Below are positions 12,681 to 40,782 of a DNA stretch of 64,000 nucleotides, piece after piece; the first letter of the stretch is position 1; each line of letters begins with the position of its first letter. The stretch comes from Penelope pileata. Its lineage: Eukaryota > Chordata > Aves > Galliformes > Cracidae. The position numbers and the translations under genes were made by a program. The DNA lies in assembly GCA_013396635.1 (NCBI GenBank), contig WBMW01004027.1, positions 124,001 to 188,000 on the forward strand, in the 5' to 3' direction. The notes below the pieces were generated by a model, which did not search any database, was not told the origin of the DNA, and worked only from the letters and a program-made list of their open reading frames with translations.

Positions 12681-15375
12681 AAGAGGATAAAAAGCAACAC
12701 ACCCAAACAAATGAGGCAGCCTAAAGAAGTGTGTCAAACCTCCTAAACTACCACAATAGCTGTTGAGAAAATCACCACTGCTTTCTCAATAATCCCACAT
12801 GGTTTTACAGTCTTACAGGACTCTCTCCTCCCCTCTCCAGTCCTCAGGCCTTATCTAACCAAAGGAGTTGGCATAAATGTTTTCATTAATGAGTTTCAAT
12901 AAAGTGAATAATAAAAATCCATTGGCTAGAATCTAGCAAGCATCTTTTTAAGTACAGAGAAACAGAATAAGTTACTGTCTCGTTCAAAAACATTACATTA
13001 GGTATTAATTCTGGAAAGCAACCACAGAAGAAAAATCAGTCACTAACAAATCCTAAACACACAAGAGGCAGAGGGTTTATTAGGTGTGTCAGACCTCTTA
13101 ATTAGTCCCAAAAAATACACAGTATTAACATAAACTCAAGGAGCAGCTGCTAGTAGGGATATTTAAAGGCACATACTCTGCATCCTCTTCTCTTTTTTAG
13201 GAAAATCACTGCAACAATGAATCCCTCTGACCAAAACCAGCATTTAGAAGTTATTCCTCAAAACTGCACATGATTTATGGACAGTTTAGATCAAGGAGGG
13301 TGAGGTCAGGGGAAGGATTATTTGTTAAAACCTAAGAAGAATTTGAATAGTAACATTCAGTAATGTTTCTCTTGCACTTAACATCTACTTACAAGCCATA
13401 AAGTAGCAAGAGGCTCAACACTTAAACTTCTGCCCTCAAATTAAAAAAATAATAATAAAATTCCAGTTCAGCTTACTTGAAATATTTATTGGCAAGCACA
13501 TATGGCATTGAACGGATGTGAATCTATTTTCCAAAGGGACACTGTCATCAGCAATGACAAACATCATCAGCCTTTTACAAGTGCACGTTTTTAGGCAGCA
13601 AGGGAAAACTGAAAAAATTAAGTCTTTCTATCCACCAGATTTCTTCTCCATCTTCAGACAGTCCTCTGCTCCAGGCTGGCACGGAACCAGACAGCTGCTA
13701 AGGTGCAGCACTGAATGAGTGCTGTGAATATCAGAATCCGGGTCACAATTTTAAACCCTTCAAATTTCAACACAGGAGGAACATTTCCTCAAAGTAAAGT
13801 CGTCACTGGAGTTTGTGGCTATCTTATGAAATTGCTGGTGCCTCTAAAATAGCTTCCATTGAGCAACCCCTAGCAGGAAACTTACTACACTTCAGTTGTC
13901 CTGGAAAGTCATCTACTGTAACACTGGTGGCAATGATTAAAAATTCAGGCAGGTCATCAAGAAGGGTTACCCATCCCAAAAGCTGTTGTGGAGAAGCCCA
14001 CCACTACAATGAGTCAGCAGGCTCACAAGAAGACAGGGTGCAATATCCTGACATTCACTGGTGAAGAACTGCACTCTGACGTGGATTGAGATGTTTCAGC
14101 ATTAATATTTCTTGAGCTAAAGGGCACTGTTATGTCTTTTCTGCTTCAGATTAAATCGGGCACTACTTGAAACAAGAGCAGATGCGGTATTCGATTCCTA
14201 CCTCTTTCCATAGGCTTTAGCAAATGATTTACCACTTGTTGCTCTCAGCTGTCTAGTGACATGATGTAGCTCATTTTAGCAAACCATGCCAATGTTTTAC
14301 AGCACCTAGCCTCTATGGCTAGACAGACACCTCCCATGGTCTCTGTCACCTGACAGATGCCTGACTGTGTACGAGGTGTAACATTCAGCGCAGCAGATCG
14401 ATGACCTGTCCTTTTACACATTTCTTCAGGGCTTAGCTCTCAGAACCGTAAACATCAGCTTTGAGATAAATGGTCACTGTTTGCATTAGGAAGCAAAATT
14501 GCACAGGCGCTTGAGTAAGAGAACTAGCAGTTTTAAAACAAATAACAACACAAGTTTTTGTAACAGCACCTTTATGGAACACAAGGTTAGCTTTAGACAA
14601 GTGCCAGGTTACAGGAATTCTCAGTCCTCTATATAAAGAAAGCAATCTTGGGTTTACTTCATTCTGATAGAACTTATAACACTAACTTATAGGCACTGTG
14701 TTTGAACTATTTCCAAAGTAAAAAAGGGTTTTCCATTACAGTGCTTGGAGTGGTTAACAAGATAACTTAATACATTCTTTTCCAGAGAGTAATAAATTCT
14801 CGTCCATTACGTCCCAACGTTACTGGGATTCCAGAAAACACAAACAATGCAATCCTAGTTCAGGTTAAAGAGGAAAGTAAGGTAATTTAAGCCAAAGAAC
14901 AAATAACTTTCATAGCTACAGACGTTTTTGCATATATGTATTTGCATGGGCAATCAGACTCATTTTTGTGAAAAAATTCTACCTCTTCATACAACATTTG
15001 TCAGTACAGGACTACACTGTGCACAGCTCAGCCTTGAAAAGAAAGTCTGGGCTACTGGCATATCCAGCTACGTGGATCAACAAGCAACCCCTTCAGATCC
15101 AGCAGCTTTGGTGCAGTGGACGGAAACTTTGGCCTATTGTTCACACATACTTGTCAGCAATGAACAAGATTTTTAAAAATAAAGCAAAGTGTGATATGTG
15201 CATAAGGTCAGTGCCTCGACCTTTAAAAGCATCTCTATAAGCAACTTTACCTTAAAATGGGCAGTGCTTCAGTTACAAAAGATTCAGACCTTCAAGCCTG
15301 ATTAGTTTTTTTGTGATGACTGAAGAAACAGTTCTGCTTCAGGAATTCAAAAGATGAATCAGGTTTAGTAGTAGA
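12681..15375. other. intergenic DNA downstream of SUCLG1
   Basis: AT-rich sequence with short ORFs only. Part could be transcribed as an extended SUCLG1 3' UTR if the polyadenylation site at 15376 is skipped. No repeat family recognised. Confidence 0.4.
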
Positions 15376-15381
15376 TTTATT
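15376..15381 (-). terminator. candidate SUCLG1 polyadenylation signal
   Basis: AATAAA on the minus strand, about 200 nt after the SUCLG1 stop codon. It is the first canonical hexamer I noticed downstream and would give a short 3' UTR. Cleavage was not observed, and a more distal site is possible. Confidence 0.45.
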
Positions 15382-15584
15382 AATTTGCTGTGATTTACAA
15401 TGTTGTGATCATGTCTGAACCGAGGAGACATCAAAACAGGTTTAGCCAAGAGGTTTATGGCTTCACAGTCAAACTCCATGATCAGTGTCAGCCATTTGGG
15501 CAATTGAAGATTAGCAGACAAAAGATAAGCAGAGGCCAGGTGCTGCACTGATGTTTTGGAGACAGTATTCCAAAGTGTCTTCTC

Positions 15585-30308
<14,724 letters not shown>

Positions 30309-30389
30309 CGTCCCCTCGGCAATGACACCGGCCCGGCGGCCCTGCGCGGCGCCTGAGCACTGCCCACCCCGGCGCGGCGCCGGGCAGCC

Positions 30390-30490
30390 CCGCGCGGTGA
30401 TTGGTTGGAGGTTCGAGGCCCCCCTCGGCGCAGAGTCAGCCAATCAGAGGGGCGAGATGGCCGCGGGGGGTTGTGGGGGTTGTAGTCCTT
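30390..30490 (-). promoter_or_regulatory. SUCLG1 core promoter: CCAAT boxes and ZNF143-type motif
   Basis: GC-rich sequence just upstream of SUCLG1 exon 1. It contains a CCAAT box on the minus strand (30400-30404), another on the plus strand (30440-30444), a GATGGCCGC element resembling a YY1 site near 30456, and an exact ACTAYRNNNCCCR match on the minus strand at 30474-30486. There is no obvious TATA box. The composition fits a housekeeping mitochondrial-gene promoter. Binding is inferred from motif matches only. Confidence 0.6.
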
Positions 30491-30539
30491 GGTGCCTCGC
30501 GGGGCACAGGGCCTATTTTAATGTCTTCTGTCTTTAAGA

Positions 30540-33500
30540 TATCCATTTGTGACCCTATGACATGCATTTGTTGAGTGGAATGCCAGCTGAAGGCTGTCTG
30601 TGAGAAAATGGATGTGCCATTTTCCTTGGTAGTGTGTTCCTGTACCAAAACACTGCATCTTACATCCAGTTCTCCTTTAAAAACCACTAGAAAGGCTTCA
30701 TGCCAGCCTCAGCCACCATTTCTCAACGTGGCTTTTAGAAAACTATCCTTTGCTTTAATTTTCTACCACAGAGGTGCCAAAATAATCCATTTTACCTTAG
30801 TGTTACTGTTCTCTTTGTGTCTGTTGTAGTTTCCATGGAACTAAATACTAGGCATTACTTTCAGAACAACCTACGTAGTCGAAGTTTCAGGGTGCAGAAA
30901 CCAGCTCTGGAAGTAAGAAGAAATAAGCCTAACTTTGATTGATGCAGTCGTTCAGTTCCTAGCAGAGAACACTCTGTCCCTCCAACATTAATGTCACTGA
31001 TTTAATCAGCTATGCAGAAGGAAACCATTCAAGGAAGGGACAATGCAGCAATTCACAACGCTCAGGTGGCAGTGACGGGGCTCCCCTGCACAGCCCAGGA
31101 CAGGTGCAGTTTGGCTCGGAGTGGGGTAGCCAAAGGATTGAAAAAAAAGTCTGTGGGATGTAATGAACAACGCTTTCCAGCCATTGCAGAGAGCCCAAAG
31201 GTCAGGTAAGGGGTGGGTCTCTCCCTAATGCATTTGTAAGTCAGCAACTTCATTTTAAGAGCAACACGGGTCTTGGAGCTGAGCCTTATGAAAATCACAT
31301 ACATGGGGACAAACTGAATCCTGGTGAAAATGTCTTTGTTGCTCACTTACTCTGATTTGGGCTTTGATCTTGTTTGAAAGCAGATCTTTGTGGTATTAAA
31401 CACACGGGTTTCTGCCTGGTGTCCATCTGCAGAGGATTCAACCTTCAGATAGCAAAAAAAAAAGTCAACCCAAAGGAACAGAATATCATGTTAATGTTTA
31501 CCTGCCTGGGAACTCCAGCAGTAGCATGAGATAAAAACACACCACCTGCTAACATTTTCCCTTTTCTAGATCTTTAGGTGAAAAGGAGATTCACTGCAAG
31601 CACAAAGTGCAACTTCTTTTGATACTTTATTAAAACTGATGGTAAAGTGTTTTTCTTACCTTCCTTTATGCCATGGTTGGGCAATTGAGGAGCCTGGCTG
31701 TGGTGCTTGGGTCTGCATGCTTTCTTGGGGCCATCACAGGCATCACTTGATACCTCCCAGTCTTGATTTCTTCTGTATAAGAAAAGGCAATGTTAACGCT
31801 TTGTTTGCTTGCATCATCAGCCAAAATATGCAATGCAATAAACCACCCTTAAACATCTGGATTTACCAACACAAAGAGCAGAAAAAACACATCCAGGTTT
31901 TGCAGGGTGTCCCGTTTCCACCCCAGAGCCCACAGAACATACACAGAATATTTCCACAGCACGTACACAGACCATGCTCTGGGCACTGGCACCCAGAAAC
32001 ACCAGGATGTAATTGTCACCTGCACCAAACTCCCACATCTCCCTTCCCCAAGAACCTGTGATGGGTACAGCAAGTGTCTGCCACACTCCTCCATTTCCGT
32101 GGTAACTCCCCCCTACCACACACAGCATCCCATTTCCCATATGCACATTTCTATGCATGAATCCATGTAGCTCCTCTCTGGATTTCCTGCTGAGCTGTTG
32201 TATGGAATTGTTGCAGATAACACAGGAGGCATTTAAGCTGCTTGTGGACTGGCATCTAGTGCAGCTTCAGCCACCTTGCAGCACCCCATCCAGCTTCTCC
32301 CTGCCCCTCCAGGAATGCCTGCATTTCCCTTAAGCCCTGTATCTAATTAGCCAGCCCTCTGCAGGTACCGTAGGGCATCCCACATGGCACTCAACACCTG
32401 TATTTAGGCACTTGATTTGAGCCTTTGCTGTCTGAATGGCATGCAGCTCAGGAGGAAATTCAGGTCCTGCATGGCAGGTGAGTACTTACATGCTGTCCCA
32501 GCTCTTGTGCCCAAGGAGACCGCGTTGGTGCCATCAGTAGAGACAGAGCAGCAGTTCCTGTGATGTTTATGTTTTGATCCCAGCAAAATATGCTGCTAAG
32601 TAGGGGTGATCAATCCAGCAATCAAACTAACGTGGGGTCTGGGGAAGTCTTCAGTTCAAAGCTTGTGAAATAATGCGAATGCTGTCACGGATCACGCAGT
32701 GATGCTTTGTAGTGTGAAGCTGAAAGCACATCTACATTTCTTCAGAAGACTCTTTAACACTTTTTGCTGCCCACAGTGGTGACTGGGAGCCCCACTGCTG
32801 TGCTGCTGGAGAGTGGCAACATTAAATGCTCACTGGGGGAATGGTGCTGCCAGGGTGTTTGCTGCTTGTGTTTGTACTTGCACAGCCAGAGGTTAAACAA
32901 TGCTGATGCTTTCTTAGGGTCTGAGTCTTGCATTTGACTGACAGCTCCAGTAGATGCTCTTTCCATAGCTGGCTTGTCAATATGTTCATGTCCTTGCTGA
33001 GTGTCATCCTAAAAATTCAAGACGCCTTCTCCTTTGCCTCACTCCAGTAGTTACTCCTGCCATCTTTTCCTGTAACAGTGATTTCTGTGGATGCTTTCAA
33101 GATTGTCAACATCTCACCACTTCCCAGAAAGGAAGCCCAAAACCAGAACAAGCTTCTTGCACACCAACATTTTCCACATTGGCTACAGCACAGCTTCTTG
33201 CGATGTGAAGTACCTGCCCTGCCAGCACTTACCTCTGAGATGTAAGGTCCATTTGGGGCTCTGTTCGAGGCTGCACCAATTTTTGGTGCCAGCAGGAAGC
33301 TGTCTCCATCCTTGTCCTCCCAGCTGCTCTCTGCTCCAGGACTGCAGCCCCTCACAGCACAGTGTTGTGGTGACCTTAGTGCCAGGCAGAGCCCCTTGGG
33401 ATGGCAGCAGGGGTCAAATACTCAATCCATATGTTGAACTCAGACATATTAAAAAATATACAGTTTTATTCAGCCTGGCACTCATACAAACAATACCATC

Positions 33501-36002
33501 AGCAGAGCCCCAAAATGTCCTTTATGAGCAAATTTAGCAGGAAGGCCACCCTTCAAGGGAAAGCCTTTATTCTGGGCATTGCTAAATCAAAGACAAGCTG
33601 GTTTAGCAATCTCTATCTGGTTTAGCCCTTACTCACACCAGTGGTGACACCAGGCCTATGCTCCTTGCACCAGCTGATGATGTTTGGTCAGTCTCCCATT
33701 CCTAAGCTCTCCAAAACAGCCCCACTGCTTGAAATGCTCTTGCATCTTGTCTCATGTAGCAGCAGCATCACCTCCTGTCACTGGAAGTTAAGAATATCCA
33801 TATAAGCCCTGACCTTGCCTGTACCCAGCCTCCAGCAACTAAGGGTGCTGACCTTCCAAAACCAGGCTCATCTGTGGCTGTTTGTACTTTAATTTACAAG
33901 CTGCAAGCAAAAAATAGTCAGCATCTCAGCCCTGAGAGAGTCACCAGGAGGAGCTGGACCACTGCTCTCCTGTTTGTACGAAGCCCAGAGAAAATCAGAG
34001 GTGAAGATTGCTCTGGAGGGATTAGCCAGGCTCGTGCTCTAAGGATCTTTTTCCCTGCAGCCTGCTGTAGCCAAGCCTGCAGGAGCAGAGCTATAGCTGA
34101 GAGCATCTGGTGAGGAATTAGTTAGAAATTGACTCACTGAGACTTCTGGTGTGACGCCAGATAGCAGAGATGAGACCCGTGTGAGAGTTTATGGCAAAGG
34201 TAGAGAGGCAGGTGTTGCTCGTGTTGCCTCACTCGCTCCTTTTCTCTGCGGTTCTGCTTTGAAACTTTTGTATTCAGCTCTCTGCTTCTGAAACATCACC
34301 CACGCTTTTGTAGTATCACTACTACTGGAATTATTTTAAGGTTTTTATTTGATTAGCAGTGCTAAATGAAAATACATAAGCACACAAGCTCTACCCCCTT
34401 CTTCCCTAAGCAGTGCTGTGGGTCAGTGTTTCTGAAGAGCCCAATGTTTCCTTGGTGCTCCCATGGGACAGCTGAGCACAATGATCTGATTTATTGAAAT
34501 CACTGAGCCCAGAGCTGCCCCACAGTGCTGGGAAATGCTCTCTTGCACCATCCTGAGGACCTGCTCTTCCAGATCTTCGGGTTGTCCTTTGGTCATGAGA
34601 GACAGAGCAGATCCAAAGGTTGGGCAGGTTCACAAATAAAAACAACAGCTGGGGCAAATTCTGTGCTCCACAACCCTACATGGAATTCTCTTGGTGTTGG
34701 AGGAGCTTGTAGAGCCTTTGCCAGCCGGGAAGGAGCAGGAGCCAAATGGGACGTAGGTTCCTTAAGCAGGAAAACGGGAGAGCTCTTTCCTCTCTTTTCC
34801 ACAGGACCAAGTTAATGTTCCACTGAAACTCTTCACTTCAGGATCAGTTCTTGAAATCAATTATCTGTGAAATGTATCTAAACTAAGCACAGAGAGTCTG
34901 ACTCTCGTTTTGCACACTTATGATTAAATATGAAGCACCAATGCTGAGATCACTCCTGTTGCAAACTGCAGACCTTGTGGCCTCTCTGAGATTCCTATTT
35001 TATTCCTGTTTTACATCAAACATGCTGAAGTCAGCTTTCACCAAATGTGCCTATTCTCACATACTTAATGTTTAATATATATTTTTCTATTCATCCCTAA
35101 AGTTGTTTTGGCACTGGTGGAAACCCACAGAATGACATTCAAATTTCTCCTTTAAAGCAGTTTCTTCTACTTTCATCTTCTGGGAAAACTTTCAAAATCA
35201 CTTGCAGCAGAGAAAAGCAATGAATGGCTGAACTCTTCCATTGACTAAAATGATGATTTTCATTTTTCCTGTAGCTCCATCACAGAGGTAAATTGCAGAA
35301 TGGTCATGAAGTTTTGGTGGTCATATATATCTGTGTGTGCGTATATATATATAGTGGTTATTTTTGTCTGAGTTGAAATAGCCACAAGTGCCACTAGATG
35401 TCACGGCTGCTTCACTGTTCGACTCTTCTCCCAGGGCTGATACAGGCTTGGCTGAGGAGAAGCGAGGACTGTGCAGCAAAGCAGAACCAGGCTACTATCC
35501 TCAGGCCACAGCTGGAAGATGCTTTTGGACTAACTTTTCTTGAGCAATGATTTCATGCCCTGTTGAAATCCTCCAGCTGGGCAGGCACAAGAAGACTGCA
35601 GCTTGGTTGGGCTGAGGGGAACCTGCAGGTAGCAGGGAGTCAGGGAGTGGAAGGGGATGTTGGAAGGACACGAAAAGCTTTGCTGAAAGCAGGAAAGAAA
35701 AGTGGCCACAAGGATATGGCCTTCTTCTCTGTGCTGATAATCTCACTGTTGGAAAAAAAATTGCATTTCTACATTTTTTATAGAGTTAATAAATGGCGTT
35801 TACCTTGGTGATGTTGATGCTTACCAGCTGGAACTCATGGAGACCTGCTTCCTCCTGCTGAAATGTTTGAGAAATAACAAGACATCAACCAAACATAATT
35901 AAGCCAAACTCAGGGCATTTTCTCTCAAAGGGAGCTGATTTTAGTGCCAAACTGCTACAGATATGGGCTGTATCTCTGCCCTAGTGGTGACAGAAAGAGC
36001 CC
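30540..36002. other. intergenic DNA upstream of SUCLG1
   Basis: No coding exon or recognised mobile element. Contains short (TA)n runs near 35325-35352. Several ORFs of 80-150 codons lack recognisable similarity or splice context. Confidence 0.45.
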
Positions 36003-36475
36003 CTCACTGCAGGAAAGACATTGAGGCCCTGGAGCATGTCCAGAAAAGGGCAACGTAGCTGTGAAGCGACGGAGTGCAGTCTTCTGAGGAGCAGCTGAGG
36101 GAACTGGGATTGTTCAGTCTGGAGAAGAGGAGGCTCAGGGGAGACCTTATTGCACCCTACAACTCCCTGAAAGGAGGCTGTGGTGAGGCCTCTTCTCCCG
36201 GATAACAGAGATAGGACGAGAGGGAATGGCCTCAAGTTGTGCCAGGAGAAGTTCAGGTCAGATATTAGGAAAAACTTCTCCAAAGGAGTGGTCAGGCACT
36301 GGAACAGGCTGCCCAGGGAGGTGGTGGAGTCACCGTCCCTGGAGGTGTTCAATAACAGTGGAGATGTGGCAATGAGGGACGTGGTTTAGCTGGCAATATT
36401 GGTGGCAGGTGGACGGTTGGACTGGATGATGTTGGAGGTCTTTTCCAACCTTAATGATCCTAGGATTCTATGAAG
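36003..36475 (+). mobile_element. CR1 LINE 3' fragment, intergenic
   Basis: Contiguous CR1 3' region: GAGCATGTCCAGAAAAGGGC, GAGGAGCAGCTGAGGGAACT, GGAGAAGAGGAGGCTCAGGG, CACTGGAACAGGCTGCCCAG, TGGACTGGATGATGTTGG and an ATCCTAGGATTCTATGA tail. Short broken ORFs retain RT C-terminal similarity. Confidence 0.94.
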
Positions 36476-38129
36476 GAGCCGTATGAAGGTCAGGGGAAGA
36501 ATATTCTTTCTCTCTTCTCAGGGCAGTGTAATGTCTGTCTCCTCTCACATCACCCACAGGAACCTGTTCATCCTCCTGATTTAGCTCTGAGGTTCCCACA
36601 AGAGGATACATCTTTTCTGGAGGGATGTTCAAACTAATTATCTCCCACAAACCTGCAGAGAATTTTTCTTCCTCTCCTGAAGGCACCACAGTCAGTGCAG
36701 CAGCCGATGCCATCATTCTGCATGTGAAAGTAATAACAAATTTGGAGAGAATTAATTCATTTATTCACTCTGTTGTGACCAGTAATTGTGCCTGTGGATT
36801 CTGTTTGCACCCCAATGACAGCACTTCTGTTACAAACAAAACCAAAGCTGAATTCCTGTGAAATTGCTATTAAAGCATTCCCTTAAGGCAGGAACAAAAA
36901 GAACAAGAAAAAGAAATAATGATGGAAGAAGATGAAAGTGGTTATGAGAGCTAACGGCACCTTACAAAATGCGGTGGACATTCAGCAGAAATGTTCTCCC
37001 TGTGCTGAATTTGCACAATGTACTTCTCATGAAAAAATTTTAAGAGAAGCCAGGTATGGTTCAGGAAATAACTAAAGACGGTTTCTAAACTGAGTCAGTT
37101 CAGCTTCTTTTGCTGTATGTCACCATTTTAACCTTGCCCCTGGCACCTTGGCTGCACATCTGTTCTGCAGGAGGCTGCCACCAGGCTGCAGCACGACCCA
37201 TCAGCCATGGAGACCCCACCTGACACCTCTGCAAATGGCATCCCCATCTCCTGGAGCAGAGCATGTGGCAGGACATGATCTTCTACAAAAGCAGCCTCTA
37301 AATTTGAGCTTTGAAATAAAAGTCAATGTTCATCTCTCTTCGGGGCTGAGAAATAAAGTTTTCATCAATGCCATTGCTGAAAGCATCCATTTGCTCCCAT
37401 ACAACTTTAGCAATACAAATATCAATTCCTCGATGCATCTGTGGTCACATCACCACCCAAGTTCCACAATCCAGAAGCCTTTGTCACCTGTGTCAAGGAA
37501 GCCTCAGCTTCTTGCTTTTTACCCCAAAAAGCTAGATGAGCTTTTTGGATTCAGCACAAGCAGAGCTGCCGGCTGAGCTCACAGGGCAGACAGAAGATTT
37601 CTTTTGCAAGTAGTGACAGCATGGAGTCAGCACACAGCTCCTCCTTCATGGGCTTAATGGGAAGCATTCTTGTCTTCCCATGGAAATCAATAGCCACAGG
37701 ATTGGCATCATAACCTGTAACTGAAGACTGCAGTAAGGTTCCCTGTGTGCACCTGGAAGAAATTGATGGAGGAAACATCAAACCAACAGTGGTCTCTCCT
37801 CTCTGACCCAACCCTGATATACATTCCTGCTGATGTGCATTCCCTCCCGCTGCACTGTGGCTCTTCTGCTCAGCACATTCTCTAAGGGATGCTTAAAGAG
37901 AGGCAGGGAGCAACCATTGGTGAGAAGATGCACTGGGGAGCAGTGCTGGGCATCTTCCAGCAGAGCAGGTGTACAAAGTCCATTCAAACACCTTCCAAAG
38001 GGATGTCTAAACCTTGACCACAAAGCACATATTGAAATGTGAATAGCCAGATAAAGTAGGAAGGCTGCCTTCCTCCTCCCCTCCAACTCCAAGAGCACAG
38101 CACAAGGTGACTTTAATCAAAGTCAATGC
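36476..38129. other. intergenic DNA between two CR1 copies
   Basis: No feature recognised. A 142-codon plus-strand ORF at 37148-37576 has no similarity I can name. Confidence 0.45.
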
Positions 38130-38877
38130 AATCCCAAGTACACATACAGGCTGGGCGGAGAATGGCTTGAAAGTAGCCCTGAGGAGAGGGACTTGGGGGT
38201 GTGTGTTGACGAGAAACTCAACATGAGCCGGCAGTGTGCGCTTGCAGCCCAGAAGGCCAACGGCATCCTGGGCTGCATCAAGAGAAGTGTGGCCAGCAGG
38301 TCGAGGGAGGTGATTCTGCCCCTCTACTCTGCTCTCGTGAGACCTCACCTGGAGTATTGTGTCCAGTTCTGGGGCCCCCAACACAAGAAGGATGTGGAGC
38401 TGTTGGAGCGGGTCCAGAGGAGGGCCACGAGGATGATCAGAGGGCTGGAGCACCTCCCCTACGAGGACAGGCTGAGAGAGTTAGGACTCTTCAGCCTGGA
38501 GAAGAGAAGGCTGCGGGGGGACCTGATAGCAGCCTTCCAGTACCTGAAGGGGGCCTACAGGAAAGCTGGGGAGGGGCTTTTTACAAGGATAGATCATGAC
38601 AGAACAAGGGGTAATGGTTATAAACTGGAAGAGGGTAGATTTAGACTGGATATAAGGAAGAAATTCTTCACTGTGAGGGTGGTGAGACACTGGAACAGGT
38701 TGCCCAGGGAAGTCGTTGATGCCCCCTCCCTGGAAGTATTCAAAGCCAGGCTGGATGGGGCTTTGGGCAACCTGGTCTAGTGGGAGGTGTCCTTGCCCAT
38801 GGCAGGGGGGTTGGAACAAGATGATCTCTAAGGTCCCTTCCAACCTGAACCATTCTATGATTCTATGATTCTATGAA
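38130..38877 (+). mobile_element. CR1 LINE, longest copy in the window
   Basis: About 750 bp of CR1 3' end with a clean triple ATTCTATGATTCTATGATTC tail at 38856-38877. Codons 38193-38780 form an open 195-codon frame matching the C-terminal part of the CR1 ORF2 reverse transcriptase (PLYSALVRPHLEYCVQFWGP, RRATRMIRGLEHLPYEDRL, REVVDAPSLEVFKARLDG). It lacks the catalytic RT and endonuclease portions, so it cannot mobilise itself. The low divergence suggests a relatively young insertion. Confidence 0.95.
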
Positions 38878-39543
38878 AGTCAGGAATTTTTCACTAAAAC
38901 ATCCACAGGATTTGAAAAAAGTATGTTCATATAAATTGTCTTTTTTTTTTCTCTCTCTCTGAAACAAAACAAATTGAACACCTTTTCCCCACTGCACTTT
39001 GTGCTGGATACTCATGGCAGTGGGAGTCCAGCCCTGGGAGGAAGCTGCCATGCCCATGCTCACAGCTCTGTAGTTAATCACAGCATCACATCTCCATTCT
39101 CACCAAACGCTGACCTGAATCGTGCATCCCTTCTCCATTCCCAATCCCCAAAAATGTTAAAATTTATCATTTTAATGTTATTTCACTTTTTGTTTCTGTA
39201 GAGAGCAGGGAAGCTCCCACCTGCCCATTGCGATAATGTGCAGGCATCTCCTTCCCAGTCCATTGCTGATGGTCTTTCAGGCTCTGCTACTCTGCTTCCA
39301 AGGCAGGCACTGAGCCAAGGAAAACTCACTTTAATTCCATCCCTAAGATGAAGTGAAAACCTGCAGGAACATTGTATCCTACCAGTCGAATTCTTCAGAT
39401 AAATTAATTTATATCCTGAGTGTCTTTTCCTTACGGTTGAGTGCATTTAACAGGAAAAGGATAAAACATTCCACACATGCAAAGGTCACTTTAATACCTC
39501 AAAGAGTTTTGGATCATTGGTAACAGAGGAAGCCCAATGTGTC

Positions 39544-39690
39544 ACACAGAATCGTAGAATTCTTAGAGTTGGAAGGGACTTTTTTAAAGGCCATCTGGTC
39601 CAACTCACCTGCGATGAGTAGGGACGCCTACAGCTCGGTCAGGGTGCTCAGAGCCCCGTCCAGCCTGACCTCAGATATCTCCAGGGACGA
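39544..39690 (-). mobile_element. CR1 LINE 3' fragment, minus strand
   Basis: Begins with the reversed tail CACAGAATCGTAGAATTC, then GTTGGAAGGGAC, CCATCTGGTCCAACTCACC, then CAGAGCCCCGTCCAGCCTGA and ATCTCCAGGGACGAAG. This is the 3' end of a CR1 copy in reverse orientation. Confidence 0.85.
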
Positions 39691-39978
39691 AGTTGTACCT
39701 TCTGCAGTGATACCCACAAAGATGTTCACCATTTTTTAACTGTAGATGCATAGCACAAACCATCCACCGTGCCCATGCATGCCATGTGGCAAATTGGAGC
39801 AGATGGCAGTGACCAAATTTGCTCTTTTTATTCATTTATATTTAACTGATTGTTCCTGCTTGGTTGGACTGAATTAACTGGGTTGATGTCATGGCTTTGG
39901 ATATGGCTTTTAATGTGAAGTACCCATGATGAGGGGAAAAATTAAACATTCGTTAACTAAGATTTAAAATAGATAATT

Positions 39979-40066
39979 AAAATAATAGCTGATGCATGGC
40001 TAAACAATAGTTAAAATAAATAGCTGGTGCATAGCTAAGCAATAGATAAAATAAATAGCTGATGTG
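39979..40066. repeat. short tandem repeat, ~35 bp unit, 2.5 copies
   Basis: AAAATAAATAGCTG followed by TGCATGGCTAA-CAATAG recurs from 39979, 40013 and 40048 with a few substitutions. Intergenic. Confidence 0.85.
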
Positions 40067-40782
40067 GAGATACATGCATCATCTTAATGATCTTCAGAGG
40101 AATGAGCAAATTAACAAAATACTGTATAAAGGAGAGCAAGGGCTGTAATCCAATCTCAGATAGCTGTCATCTTCATAAATCTTTATTAGTCAAAGATGAC
40201 AAGTCAATTGTAAATATGTACTTACATGAGGAAAGCCACAAGGAAATTAAATCTTTTATTCCCATTTATCAATTATTTGCTGGACTTCAGTCAGATTCAC
40301 TGCATTATCACTATTTTAAGGTGTTTTACTTGAGCTATCTTAAAGAATTCTGGCATTCAAGCACATAGGCGAGCACACTTAGTGAAGATCTGGACCTTAC
40401 CAAGGTATATATGGAAAGTATCACATTGAGCTGCAACTTATGCTAAGACAAACACAGAGCTATTCTGAAGATATTGTTCTGATACGAAGTACACCTGAAT
40501 TGTATACATACAGATTTTTTTTTAGTGATGGTCTTGGAAAGGATTGAATCCTGTGTCTTTTTCTTAAGTTCTAGCAATGGGCAGTGGTTTGTTCATGTTA
40601 TTTCATCTGTTCCTCTAATTAAAACTCCTTGATGTGTCCTTGTTGTCACCATAATCTGCCAGGAAGCCCCACTGAGCTCATCCTGGCTCCGAGGAACTAT
40701 GTGACACTGCAGCAGGACCAACACCCCAAAATGTGTCTGAGCACCCTGTGCCCCTCAGTGCTGCCAGGGGAGCACAACAATG

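Noticed and set aside
37148..37576. 142-codon intergenic ORF as a gene
   Set aside because: No family similarity recognised, low-information composition, and no conserved splice or promoter context.
38193..38780. 195-codon ORF as a host gene
   Set aside because: The sequence is the C-terminal CR1 reverse-transcriptase region and ends in the CR1 tail; it is a LINE fragment.
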